Source: SOKG01 sp964449845 (lineage in GTDB: Bacteria > Chloroflexota > Dehalococcoidia > SZUA-161). Taken from it: 7,250 nt of DNA. Under the pieces are notes generated by a model. It was given only the letters and a program-made list of their open reading frames with translations. It ran no database searches and was not told the DNA's origin. The position numbers were made by a program, and so were the translations under genes. This document shows, piece by piece, positions 1 to 5,389 of this stretch (positions within the stretch are counted from its first letter, which is position 1; the number at the start of each line of letters is the position of its first letter). The stretch is taken from the NCBI GenBank assembly GCA_964449845.1, contig CAYVES010000126.1, positions 1 to 7,250 on the forward strand, written 5' to 3'.

Positions 1-66
1 GTATGCTTCTGGTAATCAGAGGCACGTTGTGAAGAGGTATCGCCTTTGGGCGATTGGTGTAGCCTT

Positions 67-252
67 GTCATTGCGAGGCACGGAGTGCCGAAGCAATCTC
101 AGAGGTGGGGTACAGAAACTACAATGGGATTGCTTCGCGGAGTTCGCCCTGGTGAGCCGAAGCTCTGAACGGAGTGAAGAGGAGATTCTTCGGTCCCCTT
201 CGTTTCACTCAGGGTCCCTCGGAATGACAGAAAGTGAAGGGCTCGCAATGAC
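67..252. repeat. Composite palindromic intergenic repeat (MITE/REP-like), apparently nested
   Basis: The ends form a perfect 11-bp inverted repeat: gtcattgcgag at 67-77 and ctcgcaatgac at 242-252. Inside, gaagcaatctc (90-100) is mirrored by gggattgcttc (126-136) with one mismatch, and ggcac/gtgcc (77-81/85-89) forms a small hairpin. Between about 150 and 238 lies a different repeat type with the 'gagattcttcgg … ctcggaatgacag' signature (182-230). It seems to interrupt the first repeat between 149 and 239. Such elements are short, non-coding and dispersed in many environmental genomes. That the inner part is a later insertion is my inference from the interrupted symmetry. I see no clear target-site duplication. 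Confidence 0.7.
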
Positions 253-308
253 GCGCGAACCCTTCCTCTTTGAGCTTAATCGCAGTTGTGGGAGCAAAGA
301 CTCGTGCC

Positions 309-337
309 TTGACGATCAAAGTGCCCACCGATATAAT
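309..337 (+). promoter_or_regulatory. Sigma70-type promoter of the crotonase-SDR operon
   Basis: TTGACG at 309-314 (5 of 6 to the -35 consensus) is followed after exactly 17 bases by a perfect TATAAT at 332-337. Transcription would start near 344, leaving a leader of about 34 bases before the ATG at 378. Both boxes and the spacing are near ideal, which suggests strong constitutive transcription. I see no obvious operator palindrome overlapping it. Confidence 0.75.
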
Positions 338-377
338 CGAAGTCCAGTAGACAAATCTACTTGGAGAAGAGCAAGCT

Positions 378-1214
378 ATGAGCAAACAGCCAGCCCCGCG
401 TCGCCGAAAATCGGCGAAGCAACAGGAGCCCCGCATGGATTATGAGACGATTCTCTTCGAAATTGAAGGCCCGGTGGCCACCATAACTATGAACCGTCCC
501 GATAAGCATAATGCCTGCAACCTGAGGATGTTCCAGGAAATCGATCATGCCCTGTCACTGGTGGAGGATGACGAGAATGTAAGGGTCGTGGTATTCACCG
601 GAGCCGGGGATCGGGCTTTCAGCGCCGGGGTGGATTTCGGGGAACTGGAATTCGAAGGCCTGAGCGAGGCAACAGAGTTTGTTGAGACGGATGCCAGGAT
701 GTTCCGCCGCATCGAGAACCTCCCACAAGCCGTGATCGCCGCCGTCAATGGCTATGCTTACGGATATGGCTGCAAGATCGCTATCGTGAGCGATGTCGCT
801 GTCGCCTCCGACAAGGCCCGGTTCGGTCTTCAGGGGATAAGGGTGGGGGCAGTCCACGTTATCACCCTCGGCAGAGGAAGGGCAGTTCTGGGAAGAGGCA
901 GGCTTGGCTATCTGCTCCTTACTGGAGAGACCATAGATGCCCAAAAGGCAGAGGAATGGGGCATCGTGGCCAAGGTTGTTCCACACAATAAGCTCCATGC
1001 TGAGGTTGAGAGCCTGGCCCAGACCATTGCCCAGCATCCTTTCCTTGCCGTCCGCGCCATAAAGAAAATGCTTCACCGGGGCCACGACGACGACTACCGA
1101 TGGGAGGATCTGCTCACCCCAGGGCTCCTGCTGATGGAGGACCTCAAGGAGGGCCGAAGAGCTTTTCTGGAGAAACGTAAGCCCAAGTTCAAGGGCAGAG
1201 GAGAAAGAAGATAA
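378..1214 (+). CDS. Crotonase-family (enoyl-CoA hydratase/isomerase-like) protein, atypical active site
   Basis: The protein has 278 residues with the crotonase fold signatures. The first oxyanion-hole segment is AFSAGVDFGEL (80-90), the second AAVNGYAYGYGC (121-132), followed by LLLTGETIDAQKAEEWGIV (180-198). The C-terminal tail EGRRAFLEKRKPKFKGR (258-274) is typical of bacterial members. The family stabilises acyl-CoA thioester enolates in the cytoplasm (hydration, isomerisation, hydrolysis, C-C cleavage). Aligned by eye to mammalian enoyl-CoA hydratase, the two catalytic glutamates are replaced by Lys133 and Gly153. Classic hydratase activity is therefore doubtful and the reaction is unknown. 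Two starts are possible. ATG 378 has GGAGA 10 bases upstream and adds a basic 19-residue extension. ATG 435 has AGGAG 6 bases upstream and gives the usual family N-terminus MDYETILFEIEG. The SDR gene follows directly, so the two are probably co-transcribed. Confidence 0.9.
   Translation: MSKQPAPRRRKSAKQQEPRMDYETILFEIEGPVATITMNRPDKHNACNLRMFQEIDHALSLVEDDENVRVVVFTGAGDRAFSAGVDFGELEFEGLSEATEFVETDARMFRRIENLPQAVIAAVNGYAYGYGCKIAIVSDVAVASDKARFGLQGIRVGAVHVITLGRGRAVLGRGRLGYLLLTGETIDAQKAEEWGIVAKVVPHNKLHAEVESLAQTIAQHPFLAVRAIKKMLHRGHDDDYRWEDLLTPGLLLMEDLKEGRRAFLEKRKPKFKGRGERR
1198..1213 (+). promoter_or_regulatory. Ribosome-binding site with a probable ATA start overlapping the upstream stop
   Basis: GAGGAG at 1198-1203 sits 7 bases before ATA at 1211-1213, which overlaps the crotonase TAA (1212-1214) as 'ATAA', the same geometry as the common ATGA coupling overlap. 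A second in-frame ATA lies at 1217. No ATG, GTG or TTG occurs in this frame between the upstream in-frame stop at 1178 and GTG 1238. The frame from 1211 nevertheless encodes the conserved SDR N-terminus IFDLTGKV. The start is inferred. Confidence 0.5.
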
Positions 1215-1972
1215 GGATATTCGACCTCACAGGTAAGGTGGCCGTCGTCACCGGCGGCGGCACTGGGTTGGGCGAGGCCGCCGCAAAGGCATTGGCGGAG
1301 GCAGGCGCTTCACTTGTGCTATGCGGCCGCAGGCAGGAGCCTCTGGAGAGGGTTGCCTCGGAGATCCAATCCGGTGGAGGCAAGGCGCTGCCCGTCAAGA
1401 CAGATGTCACCCGAAGAGACGAGGTGGAGTTTATGACATCGGAGGCGCTGAGAGCCTTCGGAAAAGTGGATATCCTGGTGAATAATGCCGGGATCAACAT
1501 CGTCAAGCCATTCCTGAAGCTGGCGGAGGAGGACTGGGACGCGGTGTTGAACACCAACCTCAAAGGGTGCTTCTACTGCTGTCAGGCCATCGGAAAAGGC
1601 ATGGTGGAGCGAAAATCGGGCAGCATCATAAACGTGGTCTCAGTATTTGGGCTCACCGGCTTCATGAATATCTCCCCCTATATAGCGAGCAAAGGAGCTA
1701 TAGTTCAGCTCACCAAGGCCCTAGCAGTGGAATGGGCCAGGCACAACGTAAGGGTCAACGCCATCGCCCCGTCCTACATCCAAACCGAGATGGCTAAGCG
1801 GGATATCGAGTCCGACGAGAGGATTCTTCAGCTCAACCTGAGCAAAATTCCGATGCGAAGGGGAGGCACGCCCAACGAGGTGGCGGGCTGCGTGGTCTTC
1901 CTGGCATCCGAGGCTTCGAGCTTCATCACCGGTGAGACCATAGCTGTGGATGGAGGCTGGCTCGCCTGGTAG
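1211..1972 (+). CDS. Short-chain dehydrogenase/reductase (classical SDR, FabG/gluconate-5-dehydrogenase-like)
   Basis: This is a classical SDR catalysing NAD(P)(H)-dependent carbonyl/alcohol interconversion in the cytoplasm. Counting from GTG 1238, it shows the cofactor loop TGGGTGLG (5-12), NNAG (82-85), and the catalytic tetrad Asn107, Ser135, Tyr148 and Lys152 (YIASK). The C-terminus is FITGETIAVDGG (229-240). Arg31-Arg32 after the second strand, with no acidic residue there, hints at NADP(H). The in-frame sequence upstream of GTG 1238 reads IRIFDLTGKV, the canonical start of strand 1, so translation probably begins at ATA 1211 (or ATA 1217), giving about 253 residues. The conservative alternative is GTG 1238 (244 residues) with a shortened first strand. 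The gene is coupled to the crotonase and probably acts on a hydroxy- or oxoacyl-CoA or related alcohol; the substrate is not deducible. Confidence 0.93.
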   Translation: MRIFDLTGKVAVVTGGGTGLGEAAAKALAEAGASLVLCGRRQEPLERVASEIQSGGGKALPVKTDVTRRDEVEFMTSEALRAFGKVDILVNNAGINIVKPFLKLAEEDWDAVLNTNLKGCFYCCQAIGKGMVERKSGSIINVVSVFGLTGFMNISPYIASKGAIVQLTKALAVEWARHNVRVNAIAPSYIQTEMAKRDIESDERILQLNLSKIPMRRGGTPNEVAGCVVFLASEASSFITGETIAVDGGWLAW

Positions 1973-1983
1973 ATGAGAGGTTC

Positions 1984-3921
1984 CTAGATTTGCTGACCTG
2001 TGAGAAAACCGGATGCGGTAGCCTCCAGGAGCCTGCCCGGCCGAGCGCAGTCGCCGATGGGATAAATGACGGTGCCTCTTCGCGAAAGCTCCTCAGCCAA
2101 TCTGGTGTTCGGCTCAAACCCACCGGCCAAAACGACTGTATCCGCTTCGATGAAATCCGTTGAACCCGCGCGGCTTATCTTTACACCTCTATCGGTTATC
2201 TCCACCACGCTGGCCTCGGTCTCCAGTCTGGCCCCCGCCTCCCTCAACTGCTTCATCCAAACCCACCTGTGGACCAGGCCAACGTCGGCCCCGATGCGTT
2301 TGGACTCCTCTATTATGGAGACCTCCTTCCCCCGGCCTACCAAGCTCAACGCCAGCTGGCAAGCGATAAGACCACCACCTATTATGGCGACCTGCCTTAT
2401 CTGGAGAAACAGGAGTTTTCTTACATCGTGTAGATTGAGCACACTGGCGCCATCGCCACCGGGCACCTCCGGGACTGGAGCTGTCCCCCCTGCCGCCAGA
2501 ACGACCACGTCCGGTTTGATTTCGTCGATAAGGGCAGGGGTTGCCTCGGTGTTCAATCTCAGCTCGATGGGAAGCTTCCTCACCTCGCCGTCCAGATACT
2601 TGACTACCCTCCCTATCCGCTTGTTGCTTATAGAAGCCAGGATCAAGCTTCCGCCGAGCCTGGGGCCCCGCTCACAGAGGGTTACCTTGTGGCCTCTCAA
2701 AGCTGCTATCCTGGCCGCCTCCATACCGGCTGGCCCGCCGCCGACAACGAGCACGCGCTTGCTCTCCGCCGCGAGCGTTTCAGCCGGGTACTCCCACTCC
2801 CTGCTCAGCCTGGCGTTGACGCTGCAGTAGACCGGCGGTGCGTCAGCGGCCTCGATACAGCGACAGCAGTTCATACACGGCCTGATATTAGCAAGACGCC
2901 CCTGCTTTGCCTTATTCGGCAGCTCCGGGTCGGCGAGCAGCGCGCGGGCCATGTAGACCAGATCGGCTTTGCCCTCACGCAGCAGTCTCTCGGCGACCTC
3001 AACGTCCTGGATTTGAGTCCCCGCGGCCACGGGAACACTTACCGCCTTCTTGACAGCCGCGGCCATATAAGCCCAGGCTCCCTGGGGAACGTCCGTTTGT
3101 ATGATTGGGATTGGGGCGTTATGCCAACCGGACATCACGTCGATCTCATGAATACCGGCGTTCTCCAGTATTCGGGCCATCCTTGCCGTATCCTCGACGG
3201 TATACCCCCCTTCGAGCAAATCGGCGCCACTGAGGCGGCAGGTGTAGGTGAAATCGGGCCCCGCCTTCTTCTTCATGTTTTCGATTATCTCCAGGAGCAA
3301 CCGCATGCGGTTCTCCAGGCTGCCGCCGTACTCGTCAGTCCGTTTATTTGTCAGCGGCGACAGAAACTGCGCTATGATATAGCCCACGCTGGCTATTACC
3401 TCAACAGCGTCAAAGCCAGCTTCACGCGTCCTCCGCGCCCCATCACCGTAGGCTTCCACTACCTGGTGGATCTCATCTGCAGAAAGTGCTCGCGGCATGG
3501 TCGGCTCCAGAGGCCCGCCCAGGCGAAAAGGAGTGCCAGGACGCCCCGACAGAGAAACCCCCGAAGGGCCTACCGCCTCAACAGGGCCATCGCCGAATGC
3601 CCAACCGTAGCCAACACCCATCTGGGCATAAGTCTTCGCGCCATGGGCATGAACAGCCTCCGTCAACTCCCTGAGACCACTGATAAAGCGATCATGGTAC
3701 AGCCCTAACATCGGGGGCTGGATGAGCCTGGTGGGGGAACAGCTCGTGCCCATAATGGCCACACCGCCCTTTGCCCTCTCGACGTAGAAGGCCTTCAAGC
3801 GCTTGATTACCACGTCTTCCGACTCCAGCGGCACCACAGCCATAGCCGACATCTTTATCCTGTTCTTCAGTTCCAGGTTGCCAATTCTGATAGGTTCAAA
3901 CAGCCTCTTCAATGGCACCAT
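1984..3921 (-). CDS. 2,4-dienoyl-CoA reductase-type OYE/[4Fe-4S]/FAD oxidoreductase
   Basis: About 645 residues with the full FadH/trimethylamine-dehydrogenase architecture (numbered from the first in-frame ATG at 3927). An FMN-binding OYE TIM barrel spans about 5-345. An iron-sulfur cysteine cluster follows (Cys351, 354, 357, 368, with an extra Cys355). An FAD/NAD(P)-binding half runs from about 390, with VVGGGPAG (394-401), IIGGGLIA (515-522) and a terminal YPIGDCARPGRLLEA (622-636). Tyr183 (VGYIIAQFLSP) and His269 (SGWHNAPIP) match the proton-donor pair of E. coli 2,4-dienoyl-CoA reductase. Family members pass electrons from NAD(P)H through FAD and Fe-S to FMN to reduce an activated C=C bond. 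The Cys spacing C-x2-C-x2-C resembles trimethylamine dehydrogenase more than E. coli FadH (C-x2-C-x3-C). I prefer ATG 3921 because GAGG lies 7 bases upstream; ATG 3927 is nearly touching it. It faces the SDR gene with an 11-base gap, so it may share a pathway. The substrate is unknown. Confidence 0.93.
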   Translation of the reverse strand: MVPLKRLFEPIRIGNLELKNRIKMSAMAVVPLESEDVVIKRLKAFYVERAKGGVAIMGTSCSPTRLIQPPMLGLYHDRFISGLRELTEAVHAHGAKTYAQMGVGYGWAFGDGPVEAVGPSGVSLSGRPGTPFRLGGPLEPTMPRALSADEIHQVVEAYGDGARRTREAGFDAVEVIASVGYIIAQFLSPLTNKRTDEYGGSLENRMRLLLEIIENMKKKAGPDFTYTCRLSGADLLEGGYTVEDTARMARILENAGIHEIDVMSGWHNAPIPIIQTDVPQGAWAYMAAAVKKAVSVPVAAGTQIQDVEVAERLLREGKADLVYMARALLADPELPNKAKQGRLANIRPCMNCCRCIEAADAPPVYCSVNARLSREWEYPAETLAAESKRVLVVGGGPAGMEAARIAALRGHKVTLCERGPRLGGSLILASISNKRIGRVVKYLDGEVRKLPIELRLNTEATPALIDEIKPDVVVLAAGGTAPVPEVPGGDGASVLNLHDVRKLLFLQIRQVAIIGGGLIACQLALSLVGRGKEVSIIEESKRIGADVGLVHRWVWMKQLREAGARLETEASVVEITDRGVKISRAGSTDFIEADTVVLAGGFEPNTRLAEELSRRGTVIYPIGDCARPGRLLEATASGFLTGQQI

Positions 3922-3928
3922 TGACATC

Positions 3929-3932
3929 CCTC
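3929..3932 (-). promoter_or_regulatory. Shine-Dalgarno site that favours the second ATG of the flavoprotein gene
   Basis: Read on the minus strand, GAGG (3932-3929) is followed by a 7-base spacer and ATG 3921. The upstream ATG at 3927 is only one base from the same motif, too close for normal initiation. The choice alters the protein by two residues. Confidence 0.5.
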
Positions 3933-3992
3933 AAAAGCACATAGGGTCTTCCAGGCTCTCGTGCATTCCATATCCATTTAGCCGCGCCTCCT

Positions 3993-4021
3993 ATCTTAGC
4001 TTTCTTTGCCACCCAAGTCTA
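3993..4021 (-). promoter_or_regulatory. Possible weak promoter for the minus-strand flavoprotein gene
   Basis: On the minus strand TAGACT (4021-4016) and TAAGAT (3998-3993) are separated by 17 bases; each box matches the sigma70 consensus at 4 of 6 positions. Transcription would begin near 3986, about 60 bases before the start codon. It is weaker than the other promoters in the window and could be chance. Confidence 0.3.
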
Positions 4022-4060
4022 GGAGCCTGTCTGAGAATCATAGGTAGCCCTTGTCCTGGA

Positions 4061-4089
4061 TTGACACGCAGCCGAGCCTATTCTATGCT
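4061..4089 (+). promoter_or_regulatory. Sigma70-type promoter of the GNAT gene
   Basis: A perfect TTGACA at 4061-4066 is followed after 17 bases by TATGCT at 4084-4089 (4 of 6). The predicted start is near 4096, giving a short leader of about 28 bases to ATG 4124. It lies in the divergent region between the flavoprotein and acetyltransferase genes. Confidence 0.65.
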
Positions 4090-4104
4090 ACTTGGGGCCT
4101 AACG

Positions 4105-4112
4105 AAGGAGGT
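4105..4112 (+). promoter_or_regulatory. Strong ribosome-binding site of the GNAT gene
   Basis: AAGGAGGT is a full anti-SD match. It lies 11 bases before ATG 4124 and only 2 bases before an in-frame TTG at 4115. Spacing therefore selects the ATG. A second GGAGA (4117-4121) is too close to matter. Confidence 0.7.
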
Positions 4113-4123
4113 TCTTGGAGAAC

Positions 4124-4579
4124 ATGGCGAATATCAGAGTGGCTACCGAGGAGGATATTCCCCGCATCCTCGATCTCTACCATGAACTGACTATCAGCCT
4201 CTCCCAGGTTGAGATGAGCCGGAGCTCTTCTGCAGATGATTACCGGAGGGTGTTCGCTGAGATCTGCGCCGATCCCAGACACGAGCTTTTTGTTGACGAA
4301 GAAAAGGGCCAGGTTGTGGGCACCGTGGTGCTTCTCATCATACCCAACCTTTCCCATAGCGCTACCCCCTGGGCTCTGGTGGAGAACCTGGTAGTCGGTC
4401 AGAAGTACCGGCGCAGCGGTCTTGGCAAACTGCTCCTGGAACACGTCATCGCCAGGGCCAAAGAGAAGGGGTGCCATCGGATCGAGCTGTGCAGTGACAA
4501 AAGGCGCAAGGAAGCGCACCGGCTATATCGCTCCGTCGGCTTCGAGGCGTCGGCCTACGGCTTTCGCATCTACTTCTGA
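4124..4579 (+). CDS. GNAT-family N-acetyltransferase
   Basis: A 151-residue single-domain GNAT protein, starting MANIRVATEEDIPRILDLY as typical members do. The core is VENLVVGQKYRRSGLGKLL (87-104), which contains the acetyl-CoA pyrophosphate-binding loop Q-x-x-R-R-S-G-L-G (93-101). The C-terminal AHRLYRSVGFE (131-141) is motif B. The family transfers acetyl from acetyl-CoA to an amine (protein N-terminus or lysine, small molecule or antibiotic); the substrate cannot be deduced. It has its own promoter and a strong ribosome-binding site, so it is probably monocistronic. A repeat arm begins two bases after the stop and the assembly gap follows, so any downstream partner is not visible. The 5' end is set at ATG 4124 rather than TTG 4115 because of SD spacing. 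Confidence 0.93.
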   Translation: MANIRVATEEDIPRILDLYHELTISLSQVEMSRSSSADDYRRVFAEICADPRHELFVDEEKGQVVGTVVLLIIPNLSHSATPWALVENLVVGQKYRRSGLGKLLLEHVIARAKEKGCHRIELCSDKRRKEAHRLYRSVGFEASAYGFRIYF

Positions 4580-4580
4580 G

Positions 4581-4600
4581 CCCTGAAGCGTCGTGACTCC
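4581..4600. repeat. Truncated copy of the hairpin repeat also present at 7148-7213
   Basis: Bases 4587-4600 are identical to 7150-7163. The whole stretch 4581-4600 also matches the reverse complement of 7191-7213 except for a 3-base deletion. The rest of this copy is hidden by the following run of Ns. It sits just after the GNAT stop codon. Confidence 0.75.
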
Positions 4601-4700
4601 NNNNNNNNNNNNNNNNNNNNNNNNNNNNNNNNNNNNNNNNNNNNNNNNNNNNNNNNNNNNNNNNNNNNNNNNNNNNNNNNNNNNNNNNNNNNNNNNNNNN
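4601..4700. other. Assembly gap (100 Ns)
   Basis: Exactly 100 undetermined bases, the usual placeholder for a gap of unknown length. It removes the 3' end of the minus-strand membrane protein gene and most of a repeat copy. The orientation and distance of the two flanks rest on scaffolding, not on sequence. Confidence 0.98.
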
Positions 4701-5384
4701 CTTGAGTACGTCGTTTATCTCCTTCCACCTCAGCCATGCCCCGGTGGGATTGTCCTGGTCGGGCATATTGCTCACGCGCACGTACAAGTAGAGGCCAAGC
4801 AGAAAAAGGGGAAAGGCTATCCTGGCCCCAGTGAGCCCAGGGTTCTGAAGAGAGTAGGAAGGGGGCAAACCGAGTTCTCCCCACCACGTCAGGCAAGCAA
4901 GGACCGCCAGCGCCAGAACCGAGAGCAAGAAAATTCTAATCGACAGCCACTGAAGATAGTAAACAGCCCGGCACTCATGCCTTCTTCTCAACGAGGTGGC
5001 ATAGTAGAAGTGGTTGGGATGGTTTTCGTCCTTCCACTGACGGAGGACGCTGAGCCATCTCTGCCGCGCCTCAGTAGCTGGCAGGTTGTATCGCTGCTGA
5101 ATGTAGATTCTGGGGAATTGGGACTGAAAGAAAGAGGCGTGGCGACTGCTCCCCGATCCTGGGTGCTGCAGGGGCTCCTCTGCCAAAAGGAGGAGGTCTA
5201 CCATGGCCAAAACCACAAAGGGCAGAATAAGCCTGGGGATGTCGGTTTGCAGATTGTCAAAACTGTAGTCAATCACATATAGCAAGAGGAATGCGACGCC
5301 TAGAAGACCTAGGAGCAACCCCTTTCGAAGTCTGAACCCTGTCTCCGTTTTGGGAGAAATGAGAATCTCCGATAGCCAGCTCAC
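4701..5384 (-). CDS. Multi-pass membrane protein of unknown function, 3' end lost in the gap
   Basis: I do not recognise this family. The visible 228 residues have four hydrophobic stretches: about 22-39, 51-68, 147-168 and 187-203. A soluble basic/aromatic loop (70-145) contains RWLSVLRQWKDENHPNHFYY (109-128). I place the start at GTG 5384, five bases after the lipoprotein stop, with AGGA (5397-5394) 9 bases upstream. A further upstream ATG (5477) is possible in frame, but it would overlap the lipoprotein gene by 88 bases and add a low-quality Arg/His-rich segment that looks like an antisense-frame artefact. The TAA-to-GTG spacing implies translational coupling with the lipoprotein, so the two products may work together at the membrane. 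The C-terminus is missing; any reading through the Ns into repeat DNA is spurious. Confidence 0.75.
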
Positions 5385-5389
5385 GGTGC

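Larger units (their letters stand above)
1..377. other. Leader region without a convincing gene, filled mainly by palindromic repeat DNA
   Basis: The first 377 bases hold no protein that looks real. Open frames here run through palindromic repeat DNA (67-252) and have no family resemblance. The stretch from 253 to 377 is the promoter and leader of the downstream crotonase gene. Bases 1-66 show nothing I can name; an upstream gene may end just outside the window. Confidence 0.6.

Noticed and set aside
67..252. CRISPR-like repetition in the leader
   Set aside because: The repeats are inverted and irregular, without uniform direct repeats and spacers, and no cas genes are present.
29..445. A 138-codon open frame on the + strand before the crotonase gene
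   Set aside because: It consists of palindromic repeat DNA and then overlaps the real crotonase gene in another frame. It has no family resemblance.
555..1085. A 176-codon minus-strand open frame inside the crotonase gene
   Set aside because: It is antisense to a well-supported crotonase and has no motifs or ribosome-binding site.
378..1214. Calling the crotonase a specific enoyl-CoA hydratase or naming a gene symbol
   Set aside because: Both catalytic glutamate positions appear substituted, so the specific reaction cannot be assigned.
2689..3708. A 339-codon + strand open frame opposite the flavoprotein gene
   Set aside because: It is antisense to a complete, motif-rich gene and shows no recognisable domains. 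It is a by-product of G+C-rich codon use.
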